A stretch of 64,000 bases of DNA from a bacterium (GCA_024226315.1 JAAELT010000684.1:62001-126000); one strand, 5' to 3'; shown: positions 17,473-27,439, numbered from the stretch's first letter. Made by a program: numbers and translations. Notes: generated from the letters alone by a model not told the origin.

Positions 17473-18315
17473 GCGCAGCTACAAGCGCTATGCCGGGGAC
17501 CTGAGCCCGCAGTGGTCGCGGTTCTCCGTGCTGCCGCGCTACGTCTATCAGGACATCTTCAGGTCCAAGTTCTTTCTCGCCTTCCTGATCTTGAGCCTGA
17601 TCTACCCGCTGGTCTGCGGAGCGGTGATCTACCTGCGCCACAACGCCGAGGTGCTGGAGGCGATCGACGTGCGGATCGCGGAGATCTTCGCTATCGACGC
17701 CAGCTTCTTCAGCCAACTGATGTTCGTGCAGATCTGGTTCGCGTTCTTCGTCGCGCTGTTCATCGGGCCCGGCCTGGTGTCGAAAGACCTGGCCAACAAC
17801 GGCCTGCCGCTGTACCTGAGCCGCCCCTTCTCGCGCGCCGAGTACGTGATGGGCAAGTTCTCGGTGCTGGCGATCCTGTTGTCGCTGATCACCTGGGTCC
17901 CGGGGCTGGTGCTCTATGCACTGCAGTCGGGTTACGCCGGCTTGAGCTGGGCGACCTCGAACGCGCGCATCGCTCTGACCATCTTCCTCGGCTCCTGGGT
18001 GTGGATCACGGTCGTGTCGCTGATGGCCCTGGCGCTCTCGGCCTGGGTCAAGTGGCGGCCGGTGGCCGGTTTCTTGATGTTCATGATCCTGCTCGGTGGA
18101 GGCTTCTTCCAGGTGATCGTCAACGGTCTGTTCCGTACCGAGTGGGGCGACCTCGCCAACCTGATGCGCGACGTCTGGATCATCTGGCTCGGGCTCATCG
18201 GCGAGCCGGGGCCGGGCACGCCGGTGTGGGCCGCGTGGCTCGCCGTACTGGCCTTCGTCTGTCTGTGCATCTACATGCTCAACCGCAAGATCCGCGCCTA
18301 CGAGGTGGTGAGCTG

Positions 18316-18316
<1 letters not shown>
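17459..18316 (+). CDS. ABC-2 type transporter permease
   Basis: The 285-residue integral membrane protein has about six hydrophobic segments, the first starting near FLAFLILSLIYPLVCGAVIY. It includes VALFIGPGLVSKDLANN and LPLYLSRPFSRAEYVMGK, the intracellular stretch typical of ABC-2 permeases of the NosY/Gld type. ATG 17459 is preferred over GTG 17453 because GGGAGG lies at the right distance. It overlaps the upstream ATPase gene by 14 bases and shares TGATG with the next gene, so it is translated in a coupled way. Confidence 0.88.
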
Positions 18317-19268
<952 letters not shown>

Positions 19269-19272
<4 letters not shown>

Positions 19273-20159
19273 GCGCCGCCGTCACCGAGCCGCCCGCGTC
19301 GCTGGCCGAAGACTCGCCGCGGGGTATCGACTGGAGTCTTGTCCTGCGCCAGATCACCGGCATCATGCGCCTCGAGCTGCGTCGCAACCTGTTCAGCAGG
19401 CGAGCGTTCGCCCTCTACTTCCTGGCCTTCTCGCCGCTGCCCTTCTTCATGCTGTGGGCCATCATGGCGCGGCGCGAGATCACCTACCACGAGTTCGACA
19501 TCGAGGGCCCGGCGCAGGCCGTCGCCGGGCCGTTCACCTTTACCTTCGTGCTCTACGTCGGCAGCATGCTCTTCCTGAGCGCGCTGATCACCTTCATGAG
19601 CCTGTACCGCACCGAGATCCTGGAGCGCAGCCTGCACTACTACTACCTGACGCCGGTGCGGCGCTGGGTGCTGGTGGTGGGCAAGTACTGCTCGGCGTTG
19701 ATTGCGTCCTGCACTGTCTTCGCCGTCGCCACCGCCGCGCTCTTCTTCCTGACCTGCATCCCCTGGGGCTTCGGCGAGATGAACCGCTACCTCTTCTCGG
19801 GCCCCGGCCTCGGTAACCTGGTCGCGTACCTGGGTATCGCCGTCCTCGGCTGCGTCGGTTATGGCGCCGTCTTCCTGCTCGTCGGCCTCTTCTTCCGCAA
19901 CGCCATCGCCCCGGCGGCCTTGATCTGGGGCTGGGAAGCGATCAACTTCCTCCTACCGCCACTGCTCCAGAAGATCAGCGTCATCCACTACCTGAAAGCC
20001 CTCTTCCCGATTCCGCCCTCCGAAACCTTCGTCGCCGTCATCACCAACCCCACCTCGCCCTGGATCTCCGTGCCGGGTCTGTTGATCTTCACGGCGCTGG
20101 TCCTTGCCTTCGCCGGGTGGCGGGCGAGGCATATGGAGATCAGTTACGGGGGAGAGTGA
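19269..20159 (+). CDS. ABC-2 type transporter permease
   Basis: The 296-residue membrane protein ends the operon. After a cytoplasmic start (about 35 residues) it has roughly six transmembrane segments, for example ALYFLAFSPLPFFMLWAIMA and LVAYLGIAVLGCVGYGAVFL. The stretch EILERSLHYYYLTPVRRWVL is the typical ABC-2 cytoplasmic loop that contacts the ATPase. Cargo is unknown. No terminator is visible before the next gene's promoter. Confidence 0.87.
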
Positions 20160-20194
20160 TCCGCGTCGCGAGCGCCGGGGCAAGACGGATGCTC

Positions 20195-20200
20195 TATAAT
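20195..20200 (+). promoter_or_regulatory. Consensus -10 box very close to a start codon
   Basis: TATAAT matches the sigma-70 -10 consensus exactly and lies eight bases before the ATG at 20209. A start site six to eight bases downstream of the box would give a leaderless or nearly leaderless mRNA for the antitoxin. No convincing -35 box is seen at the usual distance. Confidence 0.5.
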
Positions 20201-20208
20201 TGCGTGTC

Positions 20209-20544
20209 ATGAGCTTGGCTGTCGAGATAGAGCCCCTCCCCCTCACTACTGACAACGCTGGTTCAGTGCGAGTCGGTGGCACCCGGGTCACCCTCGACAC
20301 CGTGGTCGAAGCCTTCAATGAGGGCCTGACCGCCGAGGAGATTGCTCAACAGTATCCAGTGCTCGAGCTCGGGGATGTCTACGCAGTCATCGGGTACTAC
20401 CTGCATCATCGCGAGCACGTCCGGGAGTACCTGCAAGAGCGAGAGCAGTCTGCCAGCGAGATCCGAGCTCGAATCGAAGACGAGCTACCCAGAGCTGGTT
20501 TCCGCGAGCGCCTGTTGGCACGGCGTCGCGAGCAACAGAGCTGA
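20209..20544 (+). CDS. DUF433-family antitoxin
   Basis: The 111-residue protein has the DUF433 winged-helix pattern (VGGTRVTLDTVVEAFNEGLT, AEEIAQQYPVLELGDVYAVI). A charged helical C-terminus would wrap the toxin. DUF433 proteins are DNA-binding antitoxins paired with PIN-like DUF5615 toxins, which is the gene six bases downstream. ATG 20209 is preferred to an upstream in-frame TTG at 20200 because it fits the domain start and leaves the TATAAT box intact. It probably represses its own promoter. Confidence 0.87.
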   Translation: MSLAVEIEPLPLTTDNAGSVRVGGTRVTLDTVVEAFNEGLTAEEIAQQYPVLELGDVYAVIGYYLHHREHVREYLQEREQSASEIRARIEDELPRAGFRERLLARRREQQS

Positions 20545-20550
20545 TCTGCC

Positions 20551-20901
20551 ATGCTCCGTCTGCTGGCAGACGAGAACTTCAACAACGCGATCCTCCGTGG
20601 ACTCCGGCTCCGGAATCCCGACCTCGATCTTGTACGAGTCCAGGATGTCGGTCTCTCAGGCGAGGAGGATCCAGTAATCCTGGAATGGGCGGCGAGGCAC
20701 GGCCGCGTACTACTGACCCATGACAAAGCAACGATTCCGCGCTTCGCCTATGAGCGAGTCAAAGCAGGTCAACCCATGGCCGGTGCCTGCGAGGTCAGCC
20801 GCTCGGTACCGATGAGCCAAGCGATCGATGAGATTCTGCTCATCGCGGAATGCAGCGACCTGAGCGATTGGGAATCTCAGATTCGCGAGCTGCCTCTTTG
20901 A
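20551..20901 (+). CDS. DUF5615 PIN-like toxin
   Basis: The 116-residue protein begins MLRLLADENFNNAILRGLR and contains GLSGEEDPVILEWAARHGRV then LLTHDKATIPRFA. The acidic positions D7, E8, D41-like and D59-like match the PIN-like Mut7-C/DUF5615 fold, a presumed ribonuclease. It is the toxin partner of the upstream DUF433 protein and is probably cotranscribed. It is convergent with the Uma2 gene. Confidence 0.87.
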   Translation: MLRLLADENFNNAILRGLRLRNPDLDLVRVQDVGLSGEEDPVILEWAARHGRVLLTHDKATIPRFAYERVKAGQPMAGACEVSRSVPMSQAIDEILLIAECSDLSDWESQIRELPL

Positions 20902-20978
20902 TCCGGCACTTTGCCATCGGTGCCGTCAACTTTGGCCGGATGCGTGTTGGAACGTCGGAGGAGTTCTCCGGGACCGGC

Positions 20979-21563
20979 TCAAGTGAAGAGATCGTCGACC
21001 GGCATCGACCATCCCGGAACCGCCGGCCCCGCGTCTGCGGTCTCGCCTCGCCTGTAGACCGTCGGCCGCTCGGGATCGCTGGCCCGAAAAACCCGCACGA
21101 CGTCCTCGCCCAGCAAGTCGACGTCCCAGACGACCTGGGTTCCGCAGCTGAAGTAGTCCGCGCGTTTGGCCGCCATCTCTTCTTCAGCGGCGCTACCGTA
21201 GTCCCCTTCGCTGCGCACCTCGGCCGCGAAGATCGGCGCGCCGTCATAGAACTTCATGCTCGGCTCCATGTCGGCGACGAAGGCTGCGTCGGGGCTGAAG
21301 GACTCGCGGTGGGGAAGGTCGACCCGGAAGCCGACGTTGTCGGGCACCGCCCGGCCATGCCCGGTGCGGCGAGCGTGCTCGCGCAGGCTCGCGGCGATCT
21401 CGAATCCCGCGTTGCCGGGGATCCCGCCGGTCGGGGACATCATGACGATTCTCCCGTCCACCAACTCCGCCTTGCCGTGGACTCGATACAAGTCGGCGAT
21501 CGAGGCGCGGCGTCCGGGGTTGTTTCGCCGATTCCGATCGTTTGGCCTGAGCTGTGTCTGCAT
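20979..21563 (-). CDS. Uma2-family putative endonuclease (DUF820)
   Basis: The 194-residue protein has the Uma2 plan: AELVDGRIVMMSPTG near residue 35, FSPDAAFV (metal Asp) and PIFAAEVRSEGDYG (Glu of the PD-(D/E)XK core). It continues with KRADYFSCGTQVVWDVDLLG and a C-terminal beta segment. Uma2 proteins are restriction-endonuclease-fold proteins of unknown role, scattered in many copies through cyanobacteria, acidobacteria and others. The usual ExK lysine appears as R or is shifted (EVRSE), which may affect activity. It sits between a toxin-antitoxin pair and a regulator with no evident partner. Confidence 0.83.
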   Translation of the reverse strand: MQTQLRPNDRNRRNNPGRRASIADLYRVHGKAELVDGRIVMMSPTGGIPGNAGFEIAASLREHARRTGHGRAVPDNVGFRVDLPHRESFSPDAAFVADMEPSMKFYDGAPIFAAEVRSEGDYGSAAEEEMAAKRADYFSCGTQVVWDVDLLGEDVVRVFRASDPERPTVYRRGETADAGPAVPGWSMPVDDLFT

Positions 21564-21614
21564 TGCTGAGCCACCACCATCCTCATCCTACCGTAAGTCG
21601 TCGGCGAACCGGCG

Positions 21615-23279
21615 TCAGCCGATATCCAGCGCTCGCATCCGCATCTGCAGACCGCTGCGGGAGATCTCGAGGTGGTCGACCATGCGGTCCAGGTCGCCGT
21701 CGTGGAGTTCGTGGCTTTCCAGGATCTCGGCGCGGGAGAGGTCGCTGGCCTTGCGGATGCGGGGTGAGCGGGCGATGAGGTTGTAGAGGGATCCCCGTGA
21801 GATGCGCAGCTCGGCGGCGGTGGGCTTGAGCTCCCAGCGGTTTGCTCTCAGGGCCTCGATGAGCTCGTCCTGGTTGACGTCCGAGGGTTTGCGGAAGGTG
21901 GACTTGGGCTTGATCTTCACCGGCGCGGTCTCCGCGCCCGGCGACGACTCGGCTTCGGCGGGCGAGCCGGCGACGGCGACGGGCGGCGCGGCGTCGACGT
22001 CGCGGAGCAGGCGTTCCACCGGCGCGGGGACCTGCACGGTGTCGGATCCACGGCTGCCGACCACCAGCTGGCGGGCGACGTTGCGCAGCTGTCGCACGTT
22101 GCCCGGCCAGTCGTAGCGCGCCAGCCGGGCGACGATCGAGAGCGGCATCCAGGGCGGAGCGTCGCCCTTGGACGGTTCGAGCAGGTGCTCGTCACCGGTG
22201 GCGCTCAGCTCCTCACGGAGGAAGTGGAAGAGCAGCCGGCCGAAGTCGTCGCGCCGTTCGCGCAGCGGCGGGATGCCGATCTCGTAGCCGGCGAGCCGGT
22301 GGAGCAGGGGCTCACGGAAGCGCCCGGCCTCGATCTCCTGCTCGAGATCGGAGTCGGTGGCGGCGATCAACCGCACGTCGACTTTCTGGGGCTCCTGGCC
22401 GCCGACCCGCTGCACCTCGCCGGTCTCGAGCACCCGCAGGAGCATCACCTGCACCTCGGCGGGCGTCTCGCCGATCTCGTCGAGAAACAGCGTGCCGCCG
22501 TCGGCGCGGTGGAAGTAGCCGGGCTGGGTCTTGGCGGCGCCGGTGAAGGCGCCCTTGACCGCGCCGAACAGCTCGGAGGCAGCCAGCGACGGGGTGATGG
22601 CGCCCATGTTCAGGCTCAGGAAAGCCTGACCCGAAAGCTCCGAGGCGATGTGGATGGAGCGCGCGGCGAGCTCCTTGCCGGTACCGGTCTCACCGCGCAG
22701 CAGAACCGGCACGTCGAGGTCGGCCACCATCTGGACTTCCTGCAACAGCCGGGCGATGGCGTCGCTGTCGCCGATGAGGCCGTGGCGCTCGCGGGGATCG
22801 ATCGGCATGGCGGCGAGCGGACTGAGCAGCAGCCCGATCCGGCGCGCCAGCTCGATCACGACGCCACGCTTCAGCTCTTCGGCCGAGAAGACTCTCTCGT
22901 CGGTGACCGGCGCGCCGTCCACCACCACCTTGGTCGAGGACTCGGCGGCGTTCAGGCGCACCTGGTGGCTGCTCGCGTCGTGCGCCAGGCTCACGGGTTT
23001 GCGGCTCAGGTAGAGGTCGCCCAGCGGCCGGAGCCGGGTGTCGCCCGGGGCGGCGAAATCGGGCTCGGAGCGCGACAGTTTCACCTTCTTGCCGGTGGCG
23101 AGCTCATGCAGCAACACCCGCTCGCCGACCCGGCGCGAGTCGGGATGGTAGAGGATCGTCAGCGCCGGGACACGCGCCCGGGTACGGACCCTTCGGTCAG
23201 CTCCGGTTCCCTCCCAGATCCGGGTCTCGATCTGGCGCGTCTCGTCGTTGACCGTCGGACGGTGATCGTCATCGGACAT
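21615..23279 (-). CDS. Sigma-54-dependent activator with FHA-like sensor
   Basis: The 554-residue protein has an N-terminal FHA-like beta domain (about 35-155; ALTILYHPDSRRVGERV, KVVVDGAPVTDE) that may read phosphothreonine. The AAA+ domain (about 165-395) has Walker A RGETGTGKE, GAFTGA intact, Walker B GGTLFLDEIGE and the arginine finger region PPLRERRDDFGRL. A Pro/Ala-rich linker leads to two helix-turn-helix-like segments (AAELRISRGSLYNLIARS; HLEISRSGLQMRMRALDIG). It activates sigma-54 promoters. FHA-containing activators often work with Ser/Thr kinases; none is nearby. Confidence 0.92.
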   Translation of the reverse strand: MSDDDHRPTVNDETRQIETRIWEGTGADRRVRTRARVPALTILYHPDSRRVGERVLLHELATGKKVKLSRSEPDFAAPGDTRLRPLGDLYLSRKPVSLAHDASSHQVRLNAAESSTKVVVDGAPVTDERVFSAEELKRGVVIELARRIGLLLSPLAAMPIDPRERHGLIGDSDAIARLLQEVQMVADLDVPVLLRGETGTGKELAARSIHIASELSGQAFLSLNMGAITPSLAASELFGAVKGAFTGAAKTQPGYFHRADGGTLFLDEIGETPAEVQVMLLRVLETGEVQRVGGQEPQKVDVRLIAATDSDLEQEIEAGRFREPLLHRLAGYEIGIPPLRERRDDFGRLLFHFLREELSATGDEHLLEPSKGDAPPWMPLSIVARLARYDWPGNVRQLRNVARQLVVGSRGSDTVQVPAPVERLLRDVDAAPPVAVAGSPAEAESSPGAETAPVKIKPKSTFRKPSDVNQDELIEALRANRWELKPTAAELRISRGSLYNLIARSPRIRKASDLSRAEILESHELHDGDLDRMVDHLEISRSGLQMRMRALDIG

Positions 23280-23333
23280 ACCGGGGCAGTGTACCGGCTC
23301 GCCGTTTGGCGCGGCAAGAAGGAGCCCAGGCTC

Positions 23334-23774
23334 CTAGTCGTCGACGCCGAGGTAGTGGCTGGGATCGGAATCTGTGACCCGGTGCTTGGCGGTGTCCCGA
23401 CCGCTGACGGTGCCGCGGTTTCCATACTGGCCCTCGATGGCGGTACCGAGGGCATAGCAGATCTTGTATTGGCCGGGCTCGAGATTGCTGCCGGGGCAGT
23501 TGACGGCACCGATGCGGTCGTCGACGACGATGATCTGGCTCAGGGTCGTGCCGCCGGTGTTGGTGACCCAGTATTCCCAGATGACGGTCTCACCGACCGG
23601 AATGGATGGGCCCGTCGCGCTGTCGGCGTCGTAGCCGTTGGTCGCCACCTGGAGATGGATCTCGGAGCGCGCGCCGCCGCCGCGCTGGGAGTCGCCGGCC
23701 CACAGCAGGCTCGGTACGAGGAGAAGGATCGAGAAAAGGGTCGAGAGGGTGATCAGGCGCTTGCGAATCGGCAT
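23334..23774 (-). CDS. Secreted single-domain protein with DUF11/DUF7507-like fold
   Basis: The 146-residue protein begins MPIRKRLITLSTLFSILLLV and has a signal peptide ending near SLLWA. It is followed by one Ig-like domain: ATNGYDADSATGPSIPVGE, VIWEYWVTNTGGTTL, IIVVDDRIGAVNCPGSNLEP, YKICYALGTAIEGQYGNRGT. Such domains usually occur as tandem repeats in very large surface proteins, so a lone copy is odd. Two cysteines could form a disulfide. ATG 23774 is used because it gives a proper signal peptide after a GGGGGAAC site. The role is unknown. Confidence 0.72.
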   Translation of the reverse strand: MPIRKRLITLSTLFSILLLVPSLLWAGDSQRGGGARSEIHLQVATNGYDADSATGPSIPVGETVIWEYWVTNTGGTTLSQIIVVDDRIGAVNCPGSNLEPGQYKICYALGTAIEGQYGNRGTVSGRDTAKHRVTDSDPSHYLGVDD

Positions 23775-23915
23775 TTCAGTTCCCCCGGATAGGGCATTTT
23801 CGGCTGCGAGGAGAAATAAAAGCAAGCCGCGTGCCACCCTCGTGAAACTACGTAAGTGTTGAAGAGCAAGAGTTTGTGCCGTCTGCAGCGGGAGGAGCCG
23901 GATCGTCGCCAGACC

Positions 23916-23955
23916 GTGTCAGAGGGTGTCAGGCCGTGTCAGGAGGTGTCGGACG
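23916..23955. repeat. Four direct repeats at exactly 10-bp spacing
   Basis: GTGTC starts at 23916, 23926, 23936 and 23946, within GTGTCAGRSG-like units. The repeats lie in the gap between the small secreted protein gene and the TetR gene. Ten-base spacing puts the copies on one face of the helix, as in a regulator-binding site, but simple slippage is equally possible. Confidence 0.55.
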
Positions 23956-24010
23956 TCTCCTTTCGTCGATTGAGCGAAACCATCTGCACCAAGAGGACGT
24001 AGAATAGGAT

Positions 24011-24043
24011 TCAAACGAACGTTTGATTCAAGCGCTCGTTCGT
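24011..24043. promoter_or_regulatory. TetR-type operator
   Basis: TCAAACG-AA-CGTTTGA (24011-24026) is a perfect palindrome. It overlaps a second dyad formed by CGAACG (24016-24021) and CGTTCG (24038-24043). It lies 50 bases before the TetR gene that heads the efflux operon, the usual place for autorepression. AT content is locally higher than in the surroundings. Confidence 0.75.
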
Positions 24044-24075
24044 CGTAACCTGCAGACTGATCGCTGGAGACCTCG

Positions 24076-24747
24076 ATGCCCGCCACCGCAGTCGTTCAAG
24101 ACACCAAACTGAGCCTGCTCGACGCCGCCGAGGCGCTGATCGCGGAACACGGGCTGGCGGGGGCGTCGATGCGCGCCATCACCTCCCGGGCAGGCACCAA
24201 CCTGGCGGCGGCCAACTATCACTTCGGTACGAAAGAGGAGCTGGCGAGAGCGGTGATCGCCCGCCACTTCGGGCCGGTCAACGCTGAGCGCCTGCGACTG
24301 CTCGACGAGGCAGAGCGCGAGGCAGGGGTGGGGGCGCCGCGCCTCGAGAGCCTGGTGCGGGCGTTCGTCGGGCCGGTGGTGCGCTTCGGCCAGGAGCTGC
24401 CGGATCGCGGGCGGCACTTTGCCCAGATCTGTGGCCGCGCCATGACCCAGCCCGAGCCGGTGCTGCGCGAATCGCTGCTCGGCGAGCTGGCGGAGGCGAT
24501 CCGCCGCTTCCGGGCCGCCTTTACCCGTGCCCTGCCGGACCTGCCGATCGAAGAGCTGCTGTGGCGGATCCATTTCATGGTGGGCGCCATGGCCCACACC
24601 ATCGCTGGCACCCAGCTGATCGAAGAAGTCCACGGCGACGTGCTCGATACCCGAGACGTCGACGGGATCGTCGAGCGCATGGTGCGATTCCTGAGCGCCG
24701 CGCTCGCGGCACCGATCTCGGAGACGCCGGCACCGGAGAAGGGATGA
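24076..24747 (+). CDS. TetR-family repressor of the efflux operon
   Basis: The 223-residue protein has an N-terminal TetR helix-turn-helix (LLDAAEALIAEHGLAGASMRAI, split as LLDAAEALIAEHGLAGAS and MRAITSRAGTNLAAANYHFG), with the family's NYHFGTKEELARAVI. The helical ligand-binding domain (about 75-210) ends RMVRFLSAALAA and resembles the CerR/NalD type. It likely represses itself and the three RND genes downstream by binding the palindrome at 24011. Its stop overlaps the next start (ATGATGA). Confidence 0.92.
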   Translation: MPATAVVQDTKLSLLDAAEALIAEHGLAGASMRAITSRAGTNLAAANYHFGTKEELARAVIARHFGPVNAERLRLLDEAEREAGVGAPRLESLVRAFVGPVVRFGQELPDRGRHFAQICGRAMTQPEPVLRESLLGELAEAIRRFRAAFTRALPDLPIEELLWRIHFMVGAMAHTIAGTQLIEEVHGDVLDTRDVDGIVERMVRFLSAALAAPISETPAPEKG

Positions 24748-26225
24748 TGACGACAGTACTGAGACTCGGCTCGGCAGGTCTGCTCGTGACGATGCTCCTG
24801 GGCTGCGCCTCGGCGCCGCCCGCGAGCGAGCCGGAAATCGACCTCGAGATCCCTGAGGCGTGGAGCGCCGAGGCCGGTGAGGCGGAGGAGGGCGACAGCC
24901 GCCCGGAGCCTTCCGGCTCGTGGTGGACGGGCTTCGGTATGGACGAGCTCGACACCGTTCTCGAAGAGGCGCTCGAAAACAACTACGACCTCCGGGCGGC
25001 GGCCGCTGCGGTGGACGCCGCCGCGGCCCAGGCACGCATCGTCGGCGCGGATCTGAAACCGCAGGTCGGCGCCGGTATCGACGGCGGCAAGCGCCAGCAG
25101 GTGTTCGTCGGGCTGCCGATTCCAGGCACCGGCGGCGTGTTGCAGTCCACCTCCAGCTCCTGGGGCGCCAGCCTCAACGTCAGCTGGGAGCCGGACCTCT
25201 GGGGTCGCCTGCGGGCCGGCCAGGCGGCGGCCGTGGCCGACGCGCGGGCGGCCGAAGCCGATTACGCGGGCGCCCGCCTGTCGCTCGCTGGCCAGGCGGC
25301 GAAGGCCTGGTTCGCGGTGATCGCGGCCGAGAAGCAGGTGGAGCTGGCGCGAGAGACGGCCCAGAGCCGGCGTCTGTCCACCGACCGCATCGCCGCGCGC
25401 TACCGCCGGGGCGTGGCGCCGCCGCTCGACCTGCGTCTGGCGCGCTCGAACCAGGCCGAGGCCGAGAGCGCGCTCGAGCTGCGCCGCCGCCAGCTCGACG
25501 GCACCCGCCGCCAGCTCGAGATCCTGCTCGGCCGCTACCCGGCCGGCCGCGTCGGCTCCGACCCCGATAGGGAAGCGCTCGATCTGCCCACCATCCCCGA
25601 CGTGGTACCGGCGGGGCTACCCGCCGAGCTGGTGGCCCGCCGTCCCGATCTGCTGGCGGCCGAGCGCCGGCTCGAGGCCGCCGGCTTTCGCGTGCGTGAG
25701 GCGCGCCGCGCGTTCTACCCGCGGATCACACTGACCGGCTCGGCCGGCAGTGCCAGCAACGACATCGGCGATCTGCTCGACAGCGACTTCTCGGTGTGGA
25801 GCATCGCCGGCAGCCTGCTGCAGCCGATCTTCCAGGGCGGCCGGTTGCGTGCCGCCGCCGATCTCGCCGAGTCGAGCCGGGAACAGGCGTTGGCGCGTTA
25901 CGCCCAGGGGGTGCTGCGCGCCTTCGCCGAGGTCGAGAGCGCGTTGGCCGCCGAGGGCCTGCTGGCGGCCGAAGCGGCGGCGCAGGCGGCGGCGACCGAG
26001 GAGTCCAAGGCCGCCGCCCGTCTGTCAGGTGACCGCTACGTCGCCGGCCTGGGCGACTACCTGCCGATTCTCGAGAGCCAGCGCCGCGCCTTCCTCTCCG
26101 AGAGCCGTCTGTTGACGCTACGGGCGCTGCTGCTGACCAACCGCGTCGACCTCCATCTGGCCCTCGGAGGCGATTTCGGGCAGATGACCGAGAACCCGAG
26201 CCCCGAAGGGGCGCGACAGAAATAG
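24744..26225 (+). CDS. RND outer-membrane factor lipoprotein (NodT/OprM type)
   Basis: The 493-residue protein begins MMTTVLRLGSAGLLVTMLLG followed by the lipobox cysteine, so it is a lipoprotein. Two OEP repeats follow with the usual landmarks: WWTGFGMDELDTVLEEALEN, NYDLRAAAAAVDAA, VSWEPDLWGRLRAG, GVAPPLDLRLARSNQAEAES, LVARRPDLLAAERRLEAA and the mirrored second half. It forms the trimeric exit duct for the pump encoded downstream. ATG 24744 overlaps the TetR stop; a longer frame upstream would run inside the TetR gene. Confidence 0.94.
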   Translation: MMTTVLRLGSAGLLVTMLLGCASAPPASEPEIDLEIPEAWSAEAGEAEEGDSRPEPSGSWWTGFGMDELDTVLEEALENNYDLRAAAAAVDAAAAQARIVGADLKPQVGAGIDGGKRQQVFVGLPIPGTGGVLQSTSSSWGASLNVSWEPDLWGRLRAGQAAAVADARAAEADYAGARLSLAGQAAKAWFAVIAAEKQVELARETAQSRRLSTDRIAARYRRGVAPPLDLRLARSNQAEAESALELRRRQLDGTRRQLEILLGRYPAGRVGSDPDREALDLPTIPDVVPAGLPAELVARRPDLLAAERRLEAAGFRVREARRAFYPRITLTGSAGSASNDIGDLLDSDFSVWSIAGSLLQPIFQGGRLRAAADLAESSREQALARYAQGVLRAFAEVESALAAEGLLAAEAAAQAAATEESKAAARLSGDRYVAGLGDYLPILESQRRAFLSESRLLTLRALLLTNRVDLHLALGGDFGQMTENPSPEGARQK

Positions 26226-26245
26226 CCTGGGGTTTGAACCCCAGG
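26200..26245. repeat. Two small GC hairpins at the end of the outer-membrane factor gene
   Basis: GCCCC-GAA-GGGGC (26200-26212) lies within the last codons. CCTGGGG-TTTGAA-CCCCAGG (26226-26245) follows the stop directly and stands just before the adaptor's ribosome site. They resemble the cluster at 7375-7454. The second could act as a processing or attenuation hairpin inside the operon. Confidence 0.6.
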
Positions 26246-26253
26246 GGGCAAAC

Positions 26254-27438
26254 ATGAACATCAAGAAAGCCATCATCCCCATCGTCATCATCCTGGTGAG
26301 CGCCTTCGCCACCAGGGCGCTGGTCAAGAGCCGTCCGGAGGTCGAGACCCAGGAGGTCGCGCCGCTCGCGCCGCTGGTGCGGGTGACCGAGGTGGCGCGC
26401 CAGGACCTGCGGTTCGACGTGGTCGCCCAGGGTACCGTGCTGCCGCGCACCGAGACGACCTTGATCGCCCAGGTCGCCGGCGAGGTGACCTCGGTCTCGG
26501 ACAACTTCGAGACCGGCGGTTTCTTCACCCGTGGCGAGGTGCTGGTGAACCTCGACCGGCGCGACTACGAGGTGGCGGTGCGGCGCGCCGGCGCCCAGGT
26601 GGCTCAAGCCAGGCTCGCCCTGGTGCAGCAGGAGGCCGAAGCGCAGGTGGCGGTCGAGGAATGGGGGGAGCTCGGGGAGGGCGAGCCAACCTCGCTCGTG
26701 ATGCGCCAGCCCCAGGTGGCCCAGGCACGCGCCGGGCTGGAGGCGGCCGAGGCGGAGCTGGAGAAGGCCGAGCTCGACCTGGAGCGTACCCGCATCCGTG
26801 CACCCTTCGACGGCCGGGTGCGCGCCAAGCGAGTCGACCGCGGTCAGTTCCTCACCCCGGGCGGGCCGGTGGCGACCATCCACGCCACCGACTACGCCGA
26901 GATCCGTCTGCCGGTGCCAGACGACCAGCTCGTCTTCCTGGACCTGCCGTTCTCCTATCGCACCTCCAGCGGCGCCAGCGGGCCGGAAGCCACCATCCAC
27001 GGCCGCTTCGGCCGCGAGCGGCACGCCTGGCAGGCGCGGATCGTTCGCACCGAGGGCGAGCTCGACAGCCGCAGCCGTATGCTCAACCTGGTGGCCCGGG
27101 TGGAGGACCCCTACGAGCCGGATCCGGAGAATCCCGAGCGCCCGCCACTGGCGGTGGGCATGTTCGTCGAGGCCGAGATCGACGGCCGTCCGGCCGAAGG
27201 CGTCTTCGTGTTGCCGCGAGCGGCCCTTCGGACAAGCCGTGACGTCGACCAGATGCTGGTGGTCGACGCCGACGAGCGGCTGCGCTTTCGTGACGTCGAG
27301 GTCGTTCGCCTCGACGGTGAGAGGGTCGTGATCGGCGGCGGCCTGGAAGACGGCGTACGGGTGTGCGTGTCGCCGCTCGACGTGGCCACCGACGGCATGC
27401 GCGTGCGCACGGTGTCGGCCGGCGGCGGGGAGCAGTGA
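26254..27438 (+). CDS. RND periplasmic adaptor (HlyD type)
   Basis: The 394-residue adaptor is anchored by an uncleaved N-terminal helix (KAIIPIVIILVSAFATRALV). It has half-lipoyl parts (VVAQGTVLPRTETTLIAQVAG and IRAPFDGRVRAKRVDRGQFL, each read in pieces of at most 20), a helical hairpin (about 110-180), a beta-barrel and a C-terminal membrane-proximal domain (VFVLPRAALRTSRDVDQML). It differs clearly from the adaptor at 6257. It is the second gene of the TetR-controlled operon and connects the pump at 27440 to the duct at 24744. Confidence 0.93.
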   Translation: MNIKKAIIPIVIILVSAFATRALVKSRPEVETQEVAPLAPLVRVTEVARQDLRFDVVAQGTVLPRTETTLIAQVAGEVTSVSDNFETGGFFTRGEVLVNLDRRDYEVAVRRAGAQVAQARLALVQQEAEAQVAVEEWGELGEGEPTSLVMRQPQVAQARAGLEAAEAELEKAELDLERTRIRAPFDGRVRAKRVDRGQFLTPGGPVATIHATDYAEIRLPVPDDQLVFLDLPFSYRTSSGASGPEATIHGRFGRERHAWQARIVRTEGELDSRSRMLNLVARVEDPYEPDPENPERPPLAVGMFVEAEIDGRPAEGVFVLPRAALRTSRDVDQMLVVDADERLRFRDVEVVRLDGERVVIGGGLEDGVRVCVSPLDVATDGMRVRTVSAGGGEQ

Positions 27439-27439
27439 C

